From positions 62,001 through 126,000 of the forward strand of contig NZ_JBNAMV010000004.1 in assembly GCF_049705945.1 (NCBI RefSeq): a stretch of DNA of 64,000 nt, in the 5' to 3' direction. The stretch is from Salarchaeum japonicum_A (GTDB taxonomy: Archaea > Halobacteriota > Halobacteria > Halobacteriales > Halobacteriaceae). Position 1 is the stretch's first letter. Every line of letters starts with the position of its first letter. This document shows positions 59,481 through 64,000 of this stretch, piece by piece. The notes under the pieces were generated by a model. It worked only from the letters and a program-made list of their open reading frames with translations, had not been told where the DNA came from and did not search any database. The position numbers and the translations under genes were made by a program.

Positions 59481-61268
59481 TTACTCGTCCGGTGATTCTA
59501 CGCCCGTGAACTCGAAGCGCGCGCCGCCGGACGCGCTCTCACCGACGGAGACGTTCCAGCCGTGCGCCAGCGCGATCTGTTTGATGCTCACCATCCCGAA
59601 CCCGGTTCCGCCGGGCTTCGTGGAGTACCCGGGCTTGAACACGCTGTCGCGTTCGTGCGTCGGGATGCCGGGACCGTCGTCCTCGTAGTAGAAACCGCCG
59701 GGGAGCGCGCCGACCCGCATCGCGGTATCCGGGTCCGCGTGCTCGACCGTGTTCTTCACGAGGTTGTCCGCGAGCCTGACGGCCGCACGCTCGTCCGCCC
59801 GGATGCGCTTTGAGTCCACCACTGTGAACGACGCCGGCTCGGTTTCGAACGCGTCCCACGACCGGAACGCCGCCGCGAGGTCGAGCGGCTCGATGTCCGT
59901 CACGAGGTCGCCCTGCTGCATCACGTTCGAGAGGTCGGTGATGAGCGCGTCCAGTCGGTCCGCCGCCCGGCGCGCGTCGTCCAGTCGCGTCTCGTCGCCC
60001 TCCCGCGCGAGTTCGATATTCCCCTTCAGCACCGTGAGCGGTGTCTTCAGGTCGTGTGAGAGCACTTGCCCGAAGTCGTGCAGCCACTCCAGTTGCTCCT
60101 CGATGGCGATGGTGTGTTCCTTGCGTTTCGTTATCTGGCGCTGGAACCCGACGAAGTTCACCGTCTCGCCCGCGTCGTTCGTGACCGGCGATATCTCCAG
60201 GAGGTTCCAGAACGGCTTTCCGTCCTTCGTGTAGTTCAGTATCTCCGTCGTCACGGACTCCTCAGCCTCAACCGCCTCCCGGAGCTCTCGAACGCTCGCC
60301 GGGTCCGTCTCCGGCCCTTGGAGGAACCGACAGTTCCGCCCGACAGTCTCTTCCCGACTGTACCCCGTCATCTCGGTGAACCCCCGGTTCACGTACACGA
60401 TGGAGTTGTCGTCCCCCGACGGGTCGGTGATGACGACGCCGAGGGACGCGGCGTCGAGCGCGCGGTCCCGGATGGCGAGGTCGTCCAGCAAGTCCTCCTC
60501 CGCGGTGAGGTCCTCGACGACGCAGACGTGGCCGCCGTCCGCCAGCTGCGTCAACGCGAGGCGTTCGGGGACCGATCGGCCGGATTTCGTCACGCCGGTC
60601 GCGCGCCCACGCCACGCCCCCTTGGATTCGAGTTCGGGCAGTATCTCGGTCTCGAACCGCGCGCGCTCGTCGTCGGCGTAGAGCATCGACCAGTGCCCGC
60701 CGAGAATCTCCTCCCGTGTCCGCTCGTACACGTCCGCGTACGCCGGATTCACGTACCGGAACGTGCCGTCGGCGTCGATGATGCCGATGCCTTCCTGCGC
60801 GGACTCGATGGCGAGGAGGCCCTGCCGCACCTGGGACTCCGCCCAGTGCTTCTCCACGAGCGTCTCTATTTTATTCGCGAGCACGGGGTAGACATCCGGG
60901 CCGTCCTTCTGGAGGTACTCGTCCACGCCGGCGGAGATCGCTTGACTCGCGATTTCCTCGTTCCCCTTCCCCGTGAATAGCACGAACGGGACCGGACAGC
61001 CGTCCTCCCGGAGCGCGGCGAGCAGGTCGAGGCCGTTCAGGTCGGGCATGTCGTAGTCGCTGACGATGCAGTCGTACTCGCGCTCCCGGACGTGTCCGGT
61101 GACCATGACCGGGTCGGTCAGTCCGGTGACCGACACGTCGGTTAGCTCGCGCTCCAGGAACCGCGTCGACAGTTCCACGGTCGCTTCGTCGTCGTCGACG
61201 AGGAGAACGCGTACCGTGCGGTTGTCGGGGCTGAACGAGACTATGTCGTTCAGCGGCGACGAAGCCAT
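59481..61268 (-). CDS. Hybrid response regulator-PAS-PAS-histidine kinase
   Basis: 595 residues. An N-terminal receiver has acidic triplet LLVDDDEA, phospho-acceptor Asp71 (IVSDYDMPDL) and Lys101 (FTGKGNEE). A PAS domain spans about 140-250 and a second with the LOV-like sequence GRNCRFLQGPETDP about 260-385. HisKA with His near 405 (FGQVLSHDLKTPLTVLKGN) and HATPase with NLVKNTVEHAD, EDDGPGIPTHE and GGTGFGMV follow. The second PAS keeps the Cys of the NCRFLQ motif used by light-sensing LOV domains. Receiver-first order is common in haloarchaea. Convergent with the exchanger gene, 1 bp apart. Confidence 0.93.
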   Translation of the reverse strand: MASSPLNDIVSFSPDNRTVRVLLVDDDEATVELSTRFLERELTDVSVTGLTDPVMVTGHVREREYDCIVSDYDMPDLNGLDLLAALREDGCPVPFVLFTGKGNEEIASQAISAGVDEYLQKDGPDVYPVLANKIETLVEKHWAESQVRQGLLAIESAQEGIGIIDADGTFRYVNPAYADVYERTREEILGGHWSMLYADDERARFETEILPELESKGAWRGRATGVTKSGRSVPERLALTQLADGGHVCVVEDLTAEEDLLDDLAIRDRALDAASLGVVITDPSGDDNSIVYVNRGFTEMTGYSREETVGRNCRFLQGPETDPASVRELREAVEAEESVTTEILNYTKDGKPFWNLLEISPVTNDAGETVNFVGFQRQITKRKEHTIAIEEQLEWLHDFGQVLSHDLKTPLTVLKGNIELAREGDETRLDDARRAADRLDALITDLSNVMQQGDLVTDIEPLDLAAAFRSWDAFETEPASFTVVDSKRIRADERAAVRLADNLVKNTVEHADPDTAMRVGALPGGFYYEDDGPGIPTHERDSVFKPGYSTKPGGTGFGMVSIKQIALAHGWNVSVGESASGGARFEFTGVESPDE

Positions 61269-61343
61269 ATCCTCGACCAGGACATCCGACTATATAGGCT
61301 GGCGGATACACTCGGATAATTTAAAATAAGTCGCGGGCGGCGG

Positions 61344-62444
61344 TCACTCCTCGCGGTCGCCGCCGGGTTCGTGGCCGGGGAGGCTGACGACGTTCTCCCG
61401 ACCGATACGGAGACGGCTGATCTCCCCCTCGTCCTCCATCTCGGAGAGCAGCATACTCACCTTGGACTTCGACCAGTCCGTCTCCTCGACGATCTGGACT
61501 TGCCGCATCCGGCCGCCGTGAGTCTCCAGCAGTTCGCGCACGCGCTCCTCGTCCGACTGCAGTTCCGCGTCCGAGACCGCCGGTTCGGCCGGCACGCCGG
61601 AGTCTTCCCCATCGCCGTCCGCGGGTTCGCGGTCGCGCCGGCGCCACGCCGCCGCGCCGACCGCCGCCACCACGAGAATTACGAGCAGCGCGACGAACGC
61701 GACGAGCACCCACGGAATCCCGCTGTCGTCCGTCGTCCCGCCGCCTGCGGTCGTTCCGCCGGGCTGGGTCGTCGTGGCCGTGGTGAGCGGCGCGGTGGTG
61801 AGCGTCGCCTGCGGGCGCTCGTCCGCGAACTCCGTCGGCCCGAACCACGTCACGGAGTCGCTCTCGGCGAGCGTCTCGCCGGCCATCGAATCGGGCTGCG
61901 GGCTCACCGACGCGAACCGCAGTCCGTCGCCGGTTTCGAGGACGAGCCGCTGGCTCTCCCCGACGTACAGACCGCCCTCGAAGAGGTCGCCGACGAGCAC
62001 GCGGTCACCCTGGACGCGCGCGAACGACGTCCACGTGAACGCCATCTCGACCACGCCGAGGTTGTCGTTCAGGCCCGTGACGCGCGCCGTCCGCGAGAAG
62101 TCCGTGGCGTTCATCGACCGTCCGGAGACGTTCTCGCCGTCGGCGACGAGCGTTCGCGCGCGGTCGCGGAAGTTCTCGTAGAGCGGCCCGGTTTTGTTCT
62201 CGAACTGGGCCGCGAACTCCCGGAAGTCCGCGCGCTGGGAGTCGTTTTCGAGCGGCGTCCGGTACTGGAACGTCCACCGCGCCGACCCGTCCTCGTTGAC
62301 GGTGATGGTGAAGTGGACGCTGGAGAAGGACGGGCCGTCGGCCGTGCCGACGCTTCCCGCGTCGCCGAGGCCGCTCGCGGGAGCCACACCGGCGAGCAGG
62401 ACGCTCACGACGAGGAGCGCACAGACGGCAGTGACCCGTGGCAT
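61344..62444 (-). CDS. Membrane-anchored winged-helix protein (DUF7345/DUF7343-like)
   Basis: 366 residues from the ATG at 62444; the frame extends upstream only as shadow. A signal peptide (MPRVTAVCALLVVSVLLAGVAPASG) leads into an extracellular beta domain of about 190 residues (SSVHFTITVNEDGSARWTFQYRTP), a Thr/Gly-rich linker, one TM helix (IPWVLVAFVALLVILVVAAVG) and a cytoplasmic winged helix (ERVRELLETHGGRMRQVQIVEETDWSKSKVSMLLSEMEDEGEI). Such proteins may carry an external signal to a DNA-binding domain. Domain family names are from memory. Confidence 0.85.
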   Translation of the reverse strand: MPRVTAVCALLVVSVLLAGVAPASGLGDAGSVGTADGPSFSSVHFTITVNEDGSARWTFQYRTPLENDSQRADFREFAAQFENKTGPLYENFRDRARTLVADGENVSGRSMNATDFSRTARVTGLNDNLGVVEMAFTWTSFARVQGDRVLVGDLFEGGLYVGESQRLVLETGDGLRFASVSPQPDSMAGETLAESDSVTWFGPTEFADERPQATLTTAPLTTATTTQPGGTTAGGGTTDDSGIPWVLVAFVALLVILVVAAVGAAAWRRRDREPADGDGEDSGVPAEPAVSDAELQSDEERVRELLETHGGRMRQVQIVEETDWSKSKVSMLLSEMEDEGEISRLRIGRENVVSLPGHEPGGDREE

Positions 62445-62678
62445 GGCGGAGATTGCGTATCCGTGAATGAAATGTTTAGGGGTTCGCGGAGCGGCTATCG
62501 GTCGCCGTCTGGCAGGTATTGCAGGTGTTACGGGCGGCCGTCGAACCCGAGAACGCCGCCCTCTCGCGCGCTCTCGTCCCCAAGCGGTCGGAACGCAACG
62601 TTTTCGAGGAAACGAGACCGACGTAACGGATGACGCGGTAGTTCGTGTTTTGACACCGCTAGCCGTACGGTGGGTACG

Positions 62679-63662
62679 ATGAACCGACGAGCGTTTCTCG
62701 GCGCGACCGGTGCGGCCGCCGCGTCGTTGACGGCTGGCTGCATCGGCAGCGGAATCGTTGGCGGGTCCCGCAGCGTCACCCTCGACTACGCGTACTACAA
62801 CCCGGTGAGTCTCGTGCTCCGCGAGAAGGGCTGGGTCGAGGACGAGTTCGCGGACAGCGACGCGAGCGTCGAGTGGGTGTTGAGCCTCGGGAGCAATCAG
62901 GCGAACCAGTACTCCCAGAGCGGGGAGGCGCAGGCGGCGTCTACCGCGGGTATCGCGGCGTTGATGGCGCGCTCGAACGGCGTCCCCATCCGCACGGGCT
63001 ACATCTACTCGCGGCCCGAGTGGACCGCGCTGGTCGCGAAGTCGAGCAGCGACATCTCCGAGGTTGCGGACCTCGAAGGGAAGTCCGTCGCCGCGACGCT
63101 CGGCACCGACCCCCACTTCTTCCTCCTGCAAGCGCTCGACACCGCGGGCCTCAGCGAGAGCGACGTGGACATCGTCGACCTCCAGCACCCCGAGGGACAG
63201 GACGCGCTCCTGCAGGACGAAGTGGACGCCTGGGCGGGCCTCGACCCGCACATGGCCGAACTCCAGCTCGAACACGACGTCGACCTGTTCTTCCGGCGGC
63301 CCGCGTTCAACACGAACGGCACGCTCAACTTCCTCGACGGGTTCGTCCAGAACCACCCCGAGGACGTGAACCGCGTCCTGCGGGCGTACGAGCGCGGCCG
63401 GAAGTGGGCCATCGAGAACCCCGAGGAGACGGTTTCCATCCTCGCGAACGCGTCCGAGATGTCGAAGCCCGTCGCGCGCAAGGTGTTCACCGACCGCACC
63501 GACCTCTCCGCGCCCATCCCGGGCGACCAGCACCACTCGCTGCTCTCCGACCTCGCGCCAATCCTCCACGAAAAGGGCTTCGTCGATTCGAGCGTCGACC
63601 TGCAGGCGGCCATCGACGAGCTCGTCCGGCCGTCCATCGCTGAGCCGGTGGTGAACGGATGA
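62679..63662 (+). CDS. ABC substrate-binding lipoprotein (sulfonate/nitrate/thiamine-precursor type)
   Basis: 327 residues from the ATG at 62679. Short twin-arginine-like leader (NRRAFLGATGAAAASLTAGCIG) with lipobox Cys. The fold is of the SsuA/NrtA/ThiY group: LDYAYYNPVSLVLREKGWVEDEF, ATLGTDPHFFLLQALDTAGLSESDVDIVDL, and PVARKVFTDRTDLSAPIPGDQHHSLLSDLAPIL. The permease follows with an ATGA overlap. Ligand uncertain: sulfonate, nitrate or a pyrimidine precursor. Confidence 0.88.
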   Translation: MNRRAFLGATGAAAASLTAGCIGSGIVGGSRSVTLDYAYYNPVSLVLREKGWVEDEFADSDASVEWVLSLGSNQANQYSQSGEAQAASTAGIAALMARSNGVPIRTGYIYSRPEWTALVAKSSSDISEVADLEGKSVAATLGTDPHFFLLQALDTAGLSESDVDIVDLQHPEGQDALLQDEVDAWAGLDPHMAELQLEHDVDLFFRRPAFNTNGTLNFLDGFVQNHPEDVNRVLRAYERGRKWAIENPEETVSILANASEMSKPVARKVFTDRTDLSAPIPGDQHHSLLSDLAPILHEKGFVDSSVDLQAAIDELVRPSIAEPVVNG

Positions 63663-64000
63663 GCACGCGGACGTACGGCCTCGCGGACCTGTCGCTCGAC
63701 CAAGCGCGGTGGACGCTCGGCCTTATCGTCCCCGCCTTCCTCGTGGTCGGCTGGCACGTCGCGGTCGTGACGGGCGTATTCCCGCCCTATCAGCTCCCGA
63801 AACCGCTCTCAGTCGTGGAAACGCTGTACTCGCTCGCGGCGTCGGGAGAGCTCGCCACCCACGTCTCCGTCACCGTCCAGCGCGTGTTCTTCGGCTGCGT
63901 CGTCGGGATGACGCTCGCCGTCGTCCTCGGCACGCTCACCGGAATCTCGCGGACGGCGAGCGCGCTCCTCGACCCGCTCTTCCAGAGCCTGAAGAACATC
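63659..64000 (+). CDS. ABC transporter permease (SsuC/NrtB-like), 3' end outside window
   Basis: At least 114 residues; the gene runs beyond the window end. N-terminus MSTRTYGLADLSLDQARW, then TM1 (LIVPAFLVVGWHVAVVTG), the characteristic PPYQLPKPLSVVETLYSLAASGEL and VSVTVQRVFFGCVVGMTLAVVLGTLTG of the SsuC/NrtB/ThiX permeases. ATGA overlap with the binding protein. Confidence 0.9.
   Translation, partial: MSTRTYGLADLSLDQARWTLGLIVPAFLVVGWHVAVVTGVFPPYQLPKPLSVVETLYSLAASGELATHVSVTVQRVFFGCVVGMTLAVVLGTLTGISRTASALLDPLFQSLKNI

Overview
This window comes from a haloarchaeon (class Halobacteria). The DNA is very GC-rich, the predicted proteins are strongly acidic, and the gene set is archaeal: TFB, RNA polymerase subunit L, Dph2, a UPF0058 protein, a TrmB regulator and bat-type HTH proteins. 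Many genes have a TATA-like box 27-31 bp before the start codon, as in leaderless haloarchaeal transcription. I do not assign a genus. About 66 protein genes and one tRNA gene fill most of the sequence, and adjacent genes often overlap by 1-8 bp.

Layout. 1-1371: edge of an accessory region, with a truncated ribbon-helix-helix gene and about 1 kb of gene-poor DNA holding a possible 202-bp MITE-like element. 1372-9689: housekeeping and small operons (PhoU-like protein, binding-protein lipoprotein, two-subunit thiolase with Ser in place of the usual Cys, hisF, UspA, purL, and a three-gene membrane/KaiC-like operon). 9759-19185: PHP plus AsnB-like pair, SDR, Nudix, TFB, gatCA, MscS, amino acid permease with UspA partner, HTH regulator. 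19211-31437: menaquinone genes in two blocks, menF-menD-PH protein-menB and menA-menC-menE-NRDE, separated by a histidine kinase and an MFS transporter; hairpin-rich intergenic DNA flanks the kinase.

31538-39381: MetE-like enzyme with SDR, sulfite oxidase-like protein, small regulators, rpoL, rhomboid protease, METTL5-like methylase and dph2. 39532-43491: complete spermidine/putrescine-type ABC transporter, with a bat-type HTH gene tail to tail. 44223-46859: metallo-hydrolase, acetyltransferase, HisG-like protein of unknown role and hotdog thioesterase in one tight row. 47225-55586: acetyltransferase, MFS exporter, ABC-2 transporter, and an MMPL/RND exporter overlapping its probable TrmB regulator. 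55730-64000: SDR, zinc-ribbon protein, tRNA-Glu(CTC), PstS-like lipoprotein, Ca2+/Na+ exchanger, hybrid response regulator-kinase, membrane-anchored winged-helix protein, and the start of a sulfonate/nitrate-type ABC transporter cut by the window end.

No CRISPR array, rRNA gene, intact transposase or complete provirus was seen. The most unusual items are the hairpin arrays around the kinase at 25017-26591, the HisG-like protein, the P-loop-lacking KaiC-like operon, TATA boxes that contain the stop codon of the preceding gene, and a menaquinone cluster without menH, thioesterase or methyltransferase.
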